Positions 40,501-55,200 of a stretch of 64,000 nt of DNA are shown here, one piece after another. Below the pieces are notes generated by a model. That model ran no database searches, had not been told where the DNA came from, and saw only the letters and a program-made list of their open reading frames with translations. This DNA is from Triplophysa rosa. Its lineage: Eukaryota > Chordata > Actinopteri > Cypriniformes > Nemacheilidae. A program made the position numbers and the translations under genes. Numbering within the stretch: position 1 is the stretch's first letter; every line of letters starts with the position of its first letter. The stretch is taken from positions 4,382,149 to 4,446,148 of the forward strand of contig NC_079898.1 of assembly GCF_024868665.1 (NCBI RefSeq), read 5' to 3'.

Positions 40501-43254
40501 TCTCCTAAGCAATTCTAAATTGACACTTAAATCTGCTGGTCTATAAAAGAGCAACCTCTTAGCAATTACAGTCTCTAGAAATAAAAATTTGCAAATCTAA
40601 ACCAGAGACTTCAAAAACATTTTTACACTCCTATGTATTTTCTTAAGCAACAGCATCAGATTTCTTACGTTTGATGGCCCTACCAGTGAGAACAAAGATG
40701 AATTTCCACCAGCAGATGCTGATGTAGCGGTGACATTGAAAAGAACAAAAAGAATGAGGCACTGGAACAACAAGAGGCCAAATGATGGACTGAAGAGCGG
40801 CAGCTGATGTTTCACAGCAGCACATGGATGACCCACAACACCCCCGTGTTTGATTCATACGCATATAGCTTCAGCATTTTTTCAGCTCCAAAGGCATTTA
40901 AGCAATATATTCAAAATCCAGACATTACTGCAACCTCATGCTTCTCTAAACAATGCAATGCATGAGAAATGGAATCACAAGCAGCAAAAAATCTAAAGTG
41001 AAAGGCAACAGAAATATCATATTTGCAAAAGGAAGATCAAGATATTTAGATAGGATGATGACAATGATGTCAATAAGACTCTTTGACATAAATCTATGTA
41101 CACATACTGTACAGTAGTACATAGGCCATCATTTTACATTTGATTAAAAATAGCTTTCTTTGGTCTTTATCAGCACCTGTTTAAGCTGTTTTAACCTCAA
41201 AACATTACTTCTTCCTGGGTTTCATAATCGGTTTTGCTAATATTTGCACAACAAAAAGTATAGCAAGACCAAAAGAATTGCATTAGCAGGCAGGCATAAG
41301 CAGGAGAGATTTTTCAGTCTATTGTTTGCAGTGAATAGAGAGGCCTGCCCAGCGCTCGCTAATAGACCAAGAAGCAATCAAGTCAGACTCGGCCACCTTT
41401 CACTGGTCCGCTATGACACGCGGCACCCCACTGGTCTCCAGCTGGCTCAATGCTCATTCGATCCAATGACCCATCAGCTGACGCTCTTTTGTTACCACCA
41501 GATGCTCTCTGAACTGTCTAGAGAAAAGTCCAGCACGTGGATACCAACATTCTGTAAAATACTGCTGACATTTTAATAAATAAGTCCTCAAGAAAAACTT
41601 AAAACTGTGTTGAGAGTGGCAACTACAAGCACTGTTTTTACTGGGTACATGTGTGTTTTAAGAGGGTAATCATAGCTATGGTTTATGACATAAACGATGT
41701 TCTTGTTTCAATTATCTTTTGTTTAACATTTGGAAATCACAGTGTCTAAATAATACTTTTCCAAATAGCATGTTTTATCAACGCAAAACAAACTTATTTT
41801 TGTTAAATGTTTAGTTTGAAAAATGTGTTATCGTTCTTGAAAATAAATAGTATAAGCTTTGAAGTTTTATCTAATCTAATGATATTCATGTATTTTGTGT
41901 GTGTCCAAAGCCTACTTATTGACTGGTTTGCAAATATATATATATACACATATATATACACATATACAGTATATGTGTGTGTATGTATATATATATATAT
42001 AGGTGTAGGGTCAGTATATTAGAATACACAACAGTGATTTATTCTCAGTATCATGGTGTAAATGTTGTATATTATACTTCATATCGAAAATTACAAGCGA
42101 CAGAATGCTTTGTGATATATATATATCTAAAGTGTGTTTATGTATTATATTAAATATTGACATGTATAGAACAACTAATATAGAAAAACCACAAAGTGTT
42201 TACACCTTATCTCAGAAGAATATAGTAATATTACTTAGTACAATACAATAGAAAGATATTTATGAATGATCCCATATACCTGTTGGAAAAATGAGTAATC
42301 TGCATTCATAAAGTTGGTCAGCAGCAGGAAGCATGAAGTGCTCTAAAACTTCCTGGTATACGGCTGCGTTGACCTTGGACCTCAGAAAACACAGTGGACC
42401 AACACCAGCAGATCATGCACCACCTCACTGACTGTGGAAACTTACACTGGACCTCAAGCAACGTGGATTCTGTGCCTCTCCTCTCTTCCTCCAGACTCTG
42501 GGACCCTGATTTCCAAAGGAAATGCAAAATTTACTTTCATCAGAGAACATAACTTTGGACCACTCAGCAGCAGTCCAGTCCTTTTTGTCTTTAGCCCAGG
42601 GAGACGCTTCTATGCTTCCTGCTGCTGACCAACTTTATGGAGATGCAGATTTCATTTTCCAACAGGACTTGGCACCTGCACACAGTGCCAAAGCTACCAG
42701 TACCTGGTTTAAGGACCATGGTTTCCCTGTTCTTAATTGGCAGCAAACTCGCCTGACCTTAACCCCATAGAAAATCTATGGGGTATTGTGAAGAGGAAGA
42801 TGCGATATGCCAGACCCAACAATGCAGAAGAGCTGAAGGCCACTATCAGAGCAACCTGGCCTCTCATAACACCTGAGCAGTGCCACAGACTGATCGACTC
42901 CATGCCACGCCGCATTGCTGCAGTAATTCAGGCAAAAGGAGCCCCAACTAAGTATTGAGTGCTGTACATGCTCATACTTTTCATTTCATACTTTTCAGTT
43001 GGCCAAGATTTCTAAAAATCCTTTCTTTGTATTGGTCTTAAGTAATATTCTAATTTTCTGAGATACTGAATTTGGGATTTTCATTAGTTGTCAGTTATAA
43101 TAATCAAATTAAAAGAAATAAACATTTAAATATATCAGTCTGTGTGTAATGAATGAATATAAAATACAAGTTTCACTTTTTGAATGGAATTAGTGAAATA
43201 AATCAACTTTTTGATGATATTCTAATTATATGACCAGCACCTGTATATATATAC

Positions 43255-43285
<31 letters not shown>

Positions 43286-46200
43286 AGAACCGATTTCATC
43301 GGATGCTCGTGGGCGCCTGACCCCCAGTTAGCTTCCGGTCTGTGTTTGGCTAGTGTCTAATAATATAACTATTTATGTTTTATTTCATTTATGTTAATAT
43401 TCATTTGTTTTATTATTTTACTGTATAATAAATTTATTAAATAAACGATTTGTTGAATTTTGTTGTATGTTCATTTTATTAAATAAACAATTTGTTGAAT
43501 AGGTCCTGTAGTTTGGTCGCATTTAAACAATCTGTATGGTACATTGAGGTTGATCTTGGTATCGCAGTCTAAATTCTAAATATTTAAGTAAAGGTTCTTC
43601 TCGGTTTCTTTTGATTGTTATCAGAAATAATCTACAGGCACTCTATTGTTTGTGAATGTGTACAGAAGTTCAGTTGGGGTCACAAAAGTGCGCATGCGCA
43701 GTAACGTTTGTTTATGTTGTTAAGATGAAACCGTCTACATGCATATATATATTTATGTGCACCGTTTTGTGTATATATACACACAGCAACCATGCTTGTC
43801 TGATTTATTACAATTTGTATTACCATAGTTTAACTACATCATGGTTAAACTGTAGTTCCTATAATGAAACTATGGTCAATTTGTGGTTCCTGCGCTTTAC
43901 TGCAAATACTCTAGTTCAACTATGCTTACTATGGTAAAAATAAGGTTAATTTTCATAAGGGCTTTCATTGAGATATCAGCAGATCACAAGTTAACAAATG
44001 CACATTTCTGAAAATATGCACACAGGAATTGATAAGAGGAATCGAAATTTGAATTTCAAGTATCCGATTCCTATTCTTTTCGACTCCGGTTCTGGATTGG
44101 AATTGATTTTCGATTCCCAACCCTAGTAAGGATACAGGTCTTGTTACTTTTGGGGTGTCTTGAACTGCAATAACCACGATCGCAATCTTTAGTGTTGTTC
44201 TGAGGATATTGTTGTCTAAAAACAACTCATAAAATTTGATCTCCTAAATCCATTTGAATCTTTAAACATTAAATCCATTAAAAATATTCCGTCAATATTC
44301 AAGCCACTTTTGCCTTTTTTCTTCAAAAGAACCCTGTTAATGAATATTTTTGTGCTGTTATGGACTTCCAGTGTACATTTATACGACTGCAATTCAACAA
44401 AAAAAGGACGTTTTTCCATTTCGCGTTTCACAAGCAGACAACAACGTTGTCAATACGATTCCCATTCACACAGATCCATGAAAACAACTAAAAGCACGGT
44501 GTTATGTGTGCCAGGCCAGTAGCCTGCTCACATACGCATTTATCTTCAGAGTGGGTAAGTTTGAACACGTAATATGCAAACGCATGATGTCATCGTTTTT
44601 GCTAATTTATATTTTTGCATCACAAACATCCACTTTGAAACTCGTGTTTGTCATGTAAACACTTAATAATGCATAGAAACAAGCAGAAACAATGTAACAA
44701 GTGTTTACCTTAAAAGAGTCCAGTTGTTGGTTAATGACCTCTGTTTCCAGTCCGACAGTCTCTTGGGATTCCTCTTGCTTTTCAGCTTCACTGAGTTTAT
44801 TTGTCAATATTTTCACTTTGTTGTAGAAGCCCTCCAGATGACTCAGGGTGTCCTCAACCTGTTCTTTTCTGCCGCTTGCTCGGTCCATCAGCTTCCCACA
44901 CTGCTTGTTCAGGGATTCCAGATCTCTTTTCAGACCCAGTAGATCTGGCGAGGCCTCAGACTCCATCAGCTTCTTGCAGCTTTCTTTGGCATTGGCCGTG
45001 TTGCTCATCAGATCCTGAAGTTTCCTTACAAAGTCTTTGATAGTGCTCTGCTGACCCCGTAGAGTGTCGAGATCTCTGCCGACCGGAGCCATGCCGTCCA
45101 ACTCGTCGTCCAGATCTGCAAAACTTGCAAACATTTCACGAATGCTGTTCTGAAATTGGCCGATGCCTTGGAGTTTGTTCTCGAGGGCAGAGCAAGCGTC
45201 CTCCACCTCTTTGGTAACAGAAATGTGGTCCTTTTCAAGGCTGTCCGCTCGAAGGAGAAGGTCGGTCACACCGTCGACCTCAGGGACATCTACCACAAGA
45301 CTTTTTGCAAGATTTTTGAGATCCTCAATCTGCTTGTGGACACCCTCCAAACTGTTCTGCTGGGCTTTCATGTTGGTCAAGTTCTTGGTGCCGTAGGCCT
45401 GGACGCCCAAAGCAGAATGAACCTCAAGCTGTTTCTTGGCACCTTCCAGTTGGCCTTTAGCTTCCTTTTGCAAGTCATTGAACTCTTTTATCTTCTGTGA
45501 GATGTTTTCTAATGATTCTTTCTTGAGCTGTAAATCTTCTGTTAGCTTCTCCACCCTTTTACCAATGGCCGTCTTCTCCTCTCTAACCGTATCGCCATCC
45601 GAAGTGACCACCTCCAGGAGGCTGTCTGCAGCGGCGTTCATCATCACAACCTGTCCCCTATGCTTGTCAAGGTCCTTCTGTATGCCCTTCAACTGCGAGA
45701 TGGAGCACTCGACCTCCGGCAAGTCCACACTGAGCTTCACACTCTTCTGCCTGACTTCACATTCCTGCAACCATGAGTTCAGATCTTCAGATAATTCCTT
45801 GTACTTCGATGCTTTCTGCATGGCACCTTGAAGCTTTCCTGCTTGCTCAGAACTGCATTTCTTCACATCGTCCCAGTTGGATTTTAAAGCAGAGAGTTGC
45901 CCCTGAAGGGCCACCTTCTCTGCCCCTTCTGTGCTTTGGAGGAGAGCTTCTCCCTTCCTCGTGATGGTGTTATAGGAGTCCTCATGCTCACAAATGGCCT
46001 TCTGAACAACACTGTTCTCTTTCAGTCTCTGTTGTAACATTTCTACGTGAGCGGAGACGGGCTGTGGTTTACACTGGTCCTGAAGAGTTTCATTTAACCA
46101 GGACTGGAAGTCTTTAGATGTCTGATGGAACTGCTGAGAGCTGGCAAAAGCTGAGTTGAGTTGCTCAATGCGCTTTCCTGATGGACACACAGGAAATATA

Positions 46201-49200
46201 TCCGAATGTAAAGTTTATTTAGACATTTTTAACACAAAGGCAATTAAAATTGCATTAAATATAAATTAATAAAGAGTAAAGAATAAAGATGAAATGCTGA
46301 ATGATTAAAAATGATGAAATGTAAATGCTGAAGTAAATCACAGTCAAATTGTTTTGATGTTGATGATTACACAGTGTAACAAATTGTTATTTCGCTTGAC
46401 CTTTTTGTAGTTCTTGTACAATTCTGTGGTGCTAATTATTGTGGTAATATTTATTTTCATGTAGCATCAATGTTTTAGTGTATATTTAGCTCAAGAAAGA
46501 TTTGAGATTTTATCATTCATTACTATACATTGTTATATTCTAAATAAACAAAAACACTACAAATTTTCACGTACTTTAAAAAATATTTTCCAATTGTCAC
46601 TGTCAGAAAATTCTGGAAATGTCTGTAGCACAGTGAAGGTTGGATGAAGAGATGATGGGTGACTACGTCTGGAACTTGGTCGGTGAGGACAGTATTAGTC
46701 ATAAAAGACAAAAACGATCAAATGTACACTTCTGAAGTTTTATGCTAAACTGTTGTTCTGAGCTCAGTGTTTTGCCAGTAATAATTCCAAACTGTATAAA
46801 TGTAGATTTTCTTTTTTGTTTTTTTGTGAGTACCGTCGATGGTAAAAAAATTTTTTTTTGTATTCAGCATGTTAAGCTTCATAAAGAAACAGTAAAAATT
46901 AAAGCAAAACACAACTTTTAAAAAAAATTGTTACATTGTGTTATTATTCAGTTGCTTAAGATTATGTTTAATGTAGAGTTACAGTACAGTATGAGGGGAA
47001 TTTCACGAAACTTTTCTATGGTCAGAGCTCTACAACACAGTGTTGCCAAGTCTGTGGTTTTCCTGTAGAATTGGGTTACTTTTAAACTGTTGCCGCAGGT
47101 TATGTTTTTTTCCTTCGGTTAACGGTGAAAGGACTTTGTTCATCACCTGTCATTCTTAAGGTAAGATGAAGTTATTCATATAAACAGAGTGTGCATATGA
47201 TCACTACAATACAATGATTTAAAAGAAGAACACATGCGAGGGCAGTTTCTTAGATTACAACATCTCCTAGACACACATTTTAAAGAAAAATAGGGATGGT
47301 TTCAGCACATTTTGGGGGAAAATCCTGTGAATGAATTTAAAAGTAGATGTTGTTACACAAAGCATTGTACTCTAATTTAATCTTTCATAGTGTTATTAAA
47401 TTAGTCAATTATTTACCAAATGTGTACACAAAGGTATGGGAGACGTGTATGTTATGATGAAAAGCCTTGCGATTTTTGTGCATTTCTATGTGCGTAGTTT
47501 AATTTTAATCTCAAACAGAAATTATTATTCCAAAAAAGCGCAGTTCATGTAATGCGACGTTGCAGGAAAACAAAGAGAAACTACAATACCGGCTTTGTCC
47601 TCCAGTTGTTTAAATGGTTTGGTGACGCTCTCGAGCTGCTTTGTCAAGTCCGTTCTGAGGTACTCTTCAGTCACCATGGCAGAAAGCTCCGAGCAGATGA
47701 ACTCTGCCTCCTTCAGCCTCTTCTTCTCCTCTCGCAGCTCTGCCAGGATTTCATTGGTGGATACCATCTGTTTCTTCACTTCATCAGGCTGGGTGCTGAG
47801 GGTCTGCTGGTTCCGAAGTTCATTCTCCAGGCAGGCGACACTTTCACTGAGGCTGTGTAAGAGCTCCTTAAACTGATTGGTTTTACCTACAGCCTGTTCG
47901 ATAAGGGCATGTCTCTGAGACAGATGGCCGGTCAGGCTCTGCCATTTCTGTGAGATTGATGCCAGTTGTTCTTTAACCTTCTCTACAGCCGGATCCTGCT
48001 TCTCCTCTGATGCGCTAGCGATGGCTGTGGCGGCCTCGTTTAACTTCTCGAACTGAGGTTTGCGGCTGTCAAACTCCTTCAGGAGTATCTAAACAAAAGC
48101 AATTTTTGTCAGTACTTCTTACATGTCATATAACACAACAAGAGTTTGAAAATGAGCATGTGCAGAAGATAAAGTAACAAGACAAAATAATAAATATGGG
48201 TATGCCTCTATCACGGAGAAATTGTATGGATTCAGAAGACATGGGATATATAGTTCGAGTGCCTTTTATGGTTTCTTTTCGTCCTCTTGAAACATGACAG
48301 CCATTGGTCACTGTCCACTTTCACTGTATAGAACAGTACAGCCAGCGCAAACTATCATGTATATCATCCATCTTCTTTAGTGTTTTATTAAATAGAGGTT
48401 TGAAATGGCATGAGGGTCGGTAAATTATGACAGAATTTTTGCCAGATTTTGTTTATATATGTATTACAGTACTACACTACTGGTCAAATGTTTCGGGTCC
48501 CTAACTTACTATCTGTTCCAATCAAATGAATAAAACTGCCTGTATCGCTTGCTTTGCATTTCAAAATTGTGAAAAGCACAAGAAAATATTGAAAATCTTT
48601 TAATCTAAAGAAATATACTTGACTCTTTGAATTATTTTATTTTTTGTTGGCAAAATATAATTGCGTTAACTTTCCATTCAAATTCGTTCAATAGACTACA
48701 ATTTTATTTAAAATAAATGTTTTTTAAATAAATCACTTGGACTAAATAATGAAGAAAAAGTAGATGGAAATGAAACGGTTTTAAAGGTGCTGTGTTTCAT
48801 TTTTTAGCACCATCTAGTGCTAAGGTTGCAAATTGCAACCAACCATTCACTCCACCACTCTCTTTCGAAACACTACAGAGGCCGAGAGAGGATTAAAATG
48901 TTGTCACGTTTTCGCCTTTTTCCCGAATGAGATAGCATATTTACGGCAGTTCGAATGTTTAGAGCTACTGTAGAAACAACAAGGTGACATGTCAACAACA
49001 TTCCATGCAAGGGAATGTATGTAGATAGAAATAGCTTATTCTAAGGTAATAAAAACATAACGCTTCATTATAAGAGGACTTTAAACACCTCCAAAGACAT
49101 AGTTATGTATATTATATTGCATTTCAGTCAATAGATCCTCCAAAAAACTACACACTGGTCCTTTAATACTTTCAATACTAAGCATCTCAGGGTGAGACTT

Positions 49201-52200
49201 GATAAACTGACAAGAAAACATTTTTGTAAATTCGAAATGTGACTACACTGAAGATGATCAAACTTAACATACATAGTTTTGATTTATGTCACAACATAAA
49301 TTCCCAAAGTAACAATTGTGTCATAGTTTTAAGTTTACTTTTATTCTAAAATGTGGGGAAGATCGCATCTAAGTGGCGAAATGTATGTTTCGTTGAATAA
49401 TACCGTGTACCCGCCAGTACCTGGACTTGTTGTTTTTGTGTGTTAAGCATGTTGGGGTCCACAGACAGAGGACCCAGCACACTCATCATCAGCTCTTTCT
49501 CCTGCAGCCACTGCGAGAGCTGCGGTTGAGTCGTCTGAAAGAGCTCCAGCATTCGGGATGACTCCTCCAGGTGCCGCTTCCTGTTCTCCGCTGTGCCCCT
49601 GACCTCCTCCCACCTTGCGTCTGTGTGAGAAGCACATTACACACATCACTCCATCACTCCCAGCTTCACTTTAGCACTGATACACCAACTCCTCCTCTCA
49701 CACTAGGTTTCACTCAAGTCGGTGCGGGAGATAAGTGCACCTGGTCAACCCACGGCGCAGACAAAAGTAGATTCATGCTTTTGGACGTGATGGGTGCATA
49801 CCGATCTGTGCCAGCATGTGCTTCCACTTTTCTGCTTCGGGTGAATCTGGGTGTTCCTCGATTAGACAGCGCAAGCTCTCTCTCAGCTGCTGGACCTGTT
49901 CGTGCTTTTCTTTCATATTCTCTTCAAAGGCCTGCAAGATAATCAGCTGTTTCATTCTTCAAATGCTGGCAATCGAACCCGCTTCTATGAACATCTTATG
50001 CGTGAACCTGGGTGGTTGCTAGGGCATGGCTTTTTTCACATCTGGTCTTGGTATAGCTTGAGTAATCACTTTAATGTGAGCAACCAAACAAATCTAGTTT
50101 TAATATTGAATTCTCATTGTTATTCATTAGTCACGTAGTAAAATGTAGAAAGTTGTGCATCTCCAGTAAGGTGTAGTCCTATGTACAGCTTGATAATAAC
50201 AATGGGACAAACACTACTAACAAACATTAACATTTGAATTTGTCAAATAAATGTACCTTCTGTTGCTCTATCTGCGTTTTTACTGAGTCAGATGGAGGGT
50301 TTCTCGAAGATGCTGCTGTCTTCCTCGTGTCCTCCATCCACTTCAATAAAGAATCAGTCTGCTCATGGACCGCTTCGAGTTTCTTCATCAGATCATTAAG
50401 CTCAGAGGATCTGGCCTTTAATAGTTCTCCGAGGTCCTCGTAACTGCTGTTAATGCCGGACATGCTCTGCTGTATCAGCATCAACTCTAATGGAAAAACA
50501 AATCATTGGCTGATTTAATATTGAAGCAAATATTATCAAGGTTAGTTTTCTTTCGCAACTAAACCACTGTATTCTCTACATTAGGCTTCAAAAGTATTAA
50601 ACCGTATACAACCTTCCTAATGTAAATTACAATGCTTGAAGCTTTAGACTCTGGCCATTATATTGGTTAGCCATTAAAATCATTATTGTATCAGCCAAAT
50701 TATCAACATGAGTACAGTATGAACTTTCACCTTGGTTTGTCAGATAGGTTTGGCTTGCTGGGCCAGAACCATCACCAACAGCCAATCCTATAAAAACAGA
50801 ATAAAAAAGGTAATCCATCTGCTTGCCCCCCACGCTGGATGAATTTAATCAATAACGATTTTAGACATGCATTTGGATTTCTCATACATTCTTAAAATAC
50901 TCTTTGGCAATACCTGCGTTGTGATGTGTTTTGGCTTTGGCCGGGGATGTCAAAACACTGATTAGACTACATAAAGCAGACCCTCTGCTATTTATATCCT
51001 GAACTGCTGGAGCCTTAGATGTCCATTCATCCAACAAGCCCTGCAGAGAACATTAAGAGATCATAAGAGGAACTTTAAGACCTATACAGCATTAAGCGCT
51101 GGATGACAAGCGTGAGATATGTGTAAATAAATTAAATTCCCCTTTGAGGAGTAATGAAAACCTCATTTTCTTTCAGCCATAAACAGGGCCAAAATGTCTT
51201 AGATATCCTTTTTGGGTAAGTCCACATTGCTGTTCATAATGGTATTTGGCATTGTAATCGTTTTTACGCTAAACCTATTCTTTGACATTTTGGTTTATTT
51301 TCTGAACATGACGCACACACACACACACATTCCTGTACGGTGAGCAGTATTGCACGGAGAGTTCAGCGACTACACTACTGAAAGTTCACTCTCTGCTATA
51401 AACCCTACAAAACAGGAATGTATGCAAAAACACCATCCTAGTGTGAAGCCCGCTTTTCTCTAATTTGTTTAAAGGGTTAAAAAGTACAGTAGTTGTCACC
51501 GGAATCTCTCTATTTTGAGTTTGCCCACTAACCAGGCGTTTTAACTGCACCTTTATAATAAGTATTCAACCCAGGAAACTAATTTTGATAAAATAACAAA
51601 AACAATACAGTACTTAATTAGTCGCTTTAAACACTGCCATAATTCAGTGGTCCATGGTCCATGCTGCATACCAATTCGCTTACTTATACTATGCACTAAA
51701 AGTATGTACTGTTTTTGTCATGCAAATATACATTTTAGTGCGTAGCAAAACTGTATGCACGCACTGGGACATACTGACGCAAAACGAAAGTGCCAGTTGT
51801 TGCATAGACGACATCATGAACATCAAAATACAGCTCTTCCTTCATTATTTCATATGTAATGTTGACTGTATACTTTAGCGAAGCATCTTTTAATACATTT
51901 TATTAATGCAGTGATGTCACTAAACTCCGCCCTCTCGCAGTGAGTTGTGGGGAATATCAGCCATTAAGTGTAACGGATAGGAGGTGGAAGAACCCAATTG
52001 CAGGCAGGCAATGACGGGGTTAACAAACAAGACTTTATTTATAATAAAAACAGAAACTAAACACCCACGAGGGGGTAAACAAAAAGGTAACGAAATAATA
52101 CAACAGGACCAAGACTAACTAAACAATAAACTAGACAATACTTTGACAGAAACTAAACTAAACACTTACTAAGACAGGTGAAACAGGAACACAGCAAACT

Positions 52201-55200
52201 GGGAGAACACGGACCGTAAGGCTAACATCCAACACAGGTAAGCACGACGAACGTACACGCAAGGACACCACGCACATACAATGACCGACACAGGACAATG
52301 AAACATGAGGGTATTATATAGGGAATACAAACGAGGGATAATTAACACAGGGCAGGTGTGGGTAATAAACACTCAGGGAAAGATAACAAGGAAACGAGAT
52401 GGCGGGAACAAAGACGCGGACCGGCGAGAAAGAGTATGGAAGGCCGAAAGGACAATAATCTCTCCACATAAAACCTAAGGCTTTGTCATGACTCTGCTAC
52501 AAGACCAAGAATAAACATGACATGATGAAGCAGAGCCATGACAGTTAAGTGTCCGTGGATTCACACTTCGAATTTTCACTGGAAACAGTAGACCATCCGG
52601 GTACTTTGAGAATACTCATTTCAGCATACTATAATTTAGGACATACTAATTCTATTTTTGAATACTATTTAGGACGGATAGTACGTCAACAAGTTTTTTC
52701 TAAATGTCGTTACAACCACACAATAAAACATTATTTATTTATGATTTATTTCTGGATATTTTGCATAAAACACAGCAAAGATCTTCTTGAAGGTTCATCA
52801 AGGTCACAATCAGGTTTTCACGGTACTGCAAGTCATGTGATGAATAACTAAATGCATTGGGAGAAGTATCATTTCTGAAGATCTGAGTAAAGTTAAAGGA
52901 ATATCTTATATTCTTAATTCACTGCACCCTTGGATGCTGAAGGTTATGGAGCAGCAGAATAAAGGCTGAGGAGTGAAATCCATCACTCACGTTGACTTTC
53001 AGCAGCTCTTTTCTCAGGCCCGGTTCATTGCAGTTGGGCTGAAGCACTGGCACTTGCTCTTTTGTCTCCTCCAGCCATTTCATTAACACCCCTGCGGCTG
53101 CTTTAAACTCCAGCAGCTGCTTCTGGCACGACGAAACCTCCTGCTTTCTACAATACACGACACACATGCACACTGAGTCTTAATAAATGACCTGACAGCT
53201 GGCGAAAAACAGAACTGGTTTTATATGCTTATAACACTGTTCCATTACAGCATGTGGCTTTTATTCTAGAACAGCACTAGCTAATCGAAAGCCTTCCTTT
53301 ACCCAATTATATGAGCGTAATAATAATAATTTTGATATAACTCAAACATTCTTCTAAACCACTACACCTTTCACATTAAACGTCTGCAATTAATGCCTAA
53401 AAAGTTGAATTAAAAGAATACAAATAAAACCACCTTTTCTGGGCAGCTTTACATAAACTAAATGCATACAACTCTCGCTAAAAACTTTTCTACAATCACT
53501 TACTTTTCTTGAACAGTATCTTTAAAAGCATTGAAGGTGTTGGAAATGTTCTCCATCTTGCTCTGAATAAGAGCTTTACTACCATCAGGACTCATCTTGC
53601 TGAGTTCATCTGTTAGTTTTCGAAGGGTTTCCACATCCTTAGCATGCTCGGCTAACTCTGCGTTCGTGTCCTACACAAAGATTTGATTAGAAGTTTGAAA
53701 TGAAAACGGATTGTAGTACATAAACAGACACATTTGCAAACGGTAACAGATGCTATCATGTTTGCTGTGCTGGTGTGCTACCTGGATGAGCTGGGAGAGC
53801 TCAGTGACGTTCTTTCCAGGTCCGTCAGTCTCTGCGAGAGCCTGCGAGCTCTTCACCACGAACTGCAGAACCTTCTCGGACGTCTTCTCAAACTGCTCCA
53901 CCTTGTCTCGGAGCTGTTCCATCTGAGTCATCTTCTGTCTGTGCTGCTGAGAGGCGTCCGTAAAGCGCTGAGACAACGCCTCCATCTTATCCCGCAGCAG
54001 AGCGGCAGCCCCCGGGTCAGAGCTCTCCACAAACTTCTGCACCTTTGTCTTCATTGTGGAGATGCTGCTCAGTCTGCTGGACATGTCCTGCTCCAGGGCC
54101 TGACATACATGAAGATCAACTTTTTGAACAATGTATGCTTTTATATTCCAGTACCTTGGTCTACTAGAAACTGCTCAAAACACGATAAAAACTCTGTGAT
54201 GTGACTACCAGTACTTTCAAGTAATATGGTACATTTTGCACCCTTGTTTCAGTGTCTGCAAGCGTTTGCATTATGCATTTATTTTGTAACACATTAATTG
54301 AATCAAAGTTCACTCACAGCCTCTTTGCTAAGCGCATGTGAAAGAGAGTTTGAGTCGAGTGGCACTTGTGGCATTTCCTTCACGCTTTCCTCCACCTTCT
54401 CCATCCACTTCATCATCTCATCCAGGCCATCCTGAACACTCAGAGAGCGAGTCAGGGTCACCTGCAGCTTCTCGTTGCGGTCGCTCACTGACTTCGACAG
54501 GTTGTCGTATCTTTCAATGACGTCATCTACAAACAGCAAACACGAGCAATTATTTCTTTATTTTGTGTGTCCAAAAGCCCTGTACATTGGCACAGATGAC
54601 TCTATAAAACGGCATTACTGGACAGAATAATGACCAATTTGGCAGAGAATCGATTTATTTCTATAAAACCTTTAATAACTTAAAGACCCCCTGCAGTGAA
54701 AAACAAGTTTTTAATGTTGTTTACATGTTTATGTGGTGTTTTGAATATGTTTTCATACAAACCATGTGCAAATGTATCATTTTAAACCATTGCTGAGTAT
54801 TTTCTTCATAAAACTGCAGTTTACCAAAGACAGTTTAAAAAAATGCGGTTTGAAACTGCCCCGGTTAATGACATAATAAACCTGTAGCCAATCATTTGAC
54901 CCCTGTGGATCAGCAATTTAAGGCATAAATATGCAAAGATGGCGCTTAGATTCGAGCTAAAATAAAAAATAACTGCACTGCTGTGTCAGCTCTCAGTTCC
55001 ACTTTCACTTCCACTTTTTTTAGCAGCGTCTGGAACTGGAGGCGGGGCTAATTTGCATATTCATGTGTCTGCATATGCTTAATGAGCTGAGGTGTCGAGT
55101 TACATTTAAGCTATTTGAAGGCAGAAAAAAATATTTTCAAAGGGAAAAAACATTTAAATATGTCATTTTGATGGTCAAAGATTGGTTTTAAGGGATCAAA

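Larger units (their letters stand above)
42000..43245. mobile_element. Tc1-like transposon with internal inversion, inactive
   Basis: The right end reads, on the complement, TACAGGTGCTGGTCATATAA then TTAGAATATC; the left end is a diverged version (AGGTGTAGGGTCAGTATATTAGAATA). TA target site inside TA microsatellite. The middle of the transposase gene (42307-42612) is inverted relative to the C-terminal part (42612-42958). Both sides of the inversion carry the same 28 bp in opposite orientation (42307-42334 and 42612-42639). Confidence 0.85.

Noticed and set aside
45156..45831. Plus-strand frames of 114 and 131 codons
   Set aside because: Shadows of the 1,469-bp exon; the leucine/serine-rich content is the complement of helical coding sequence.
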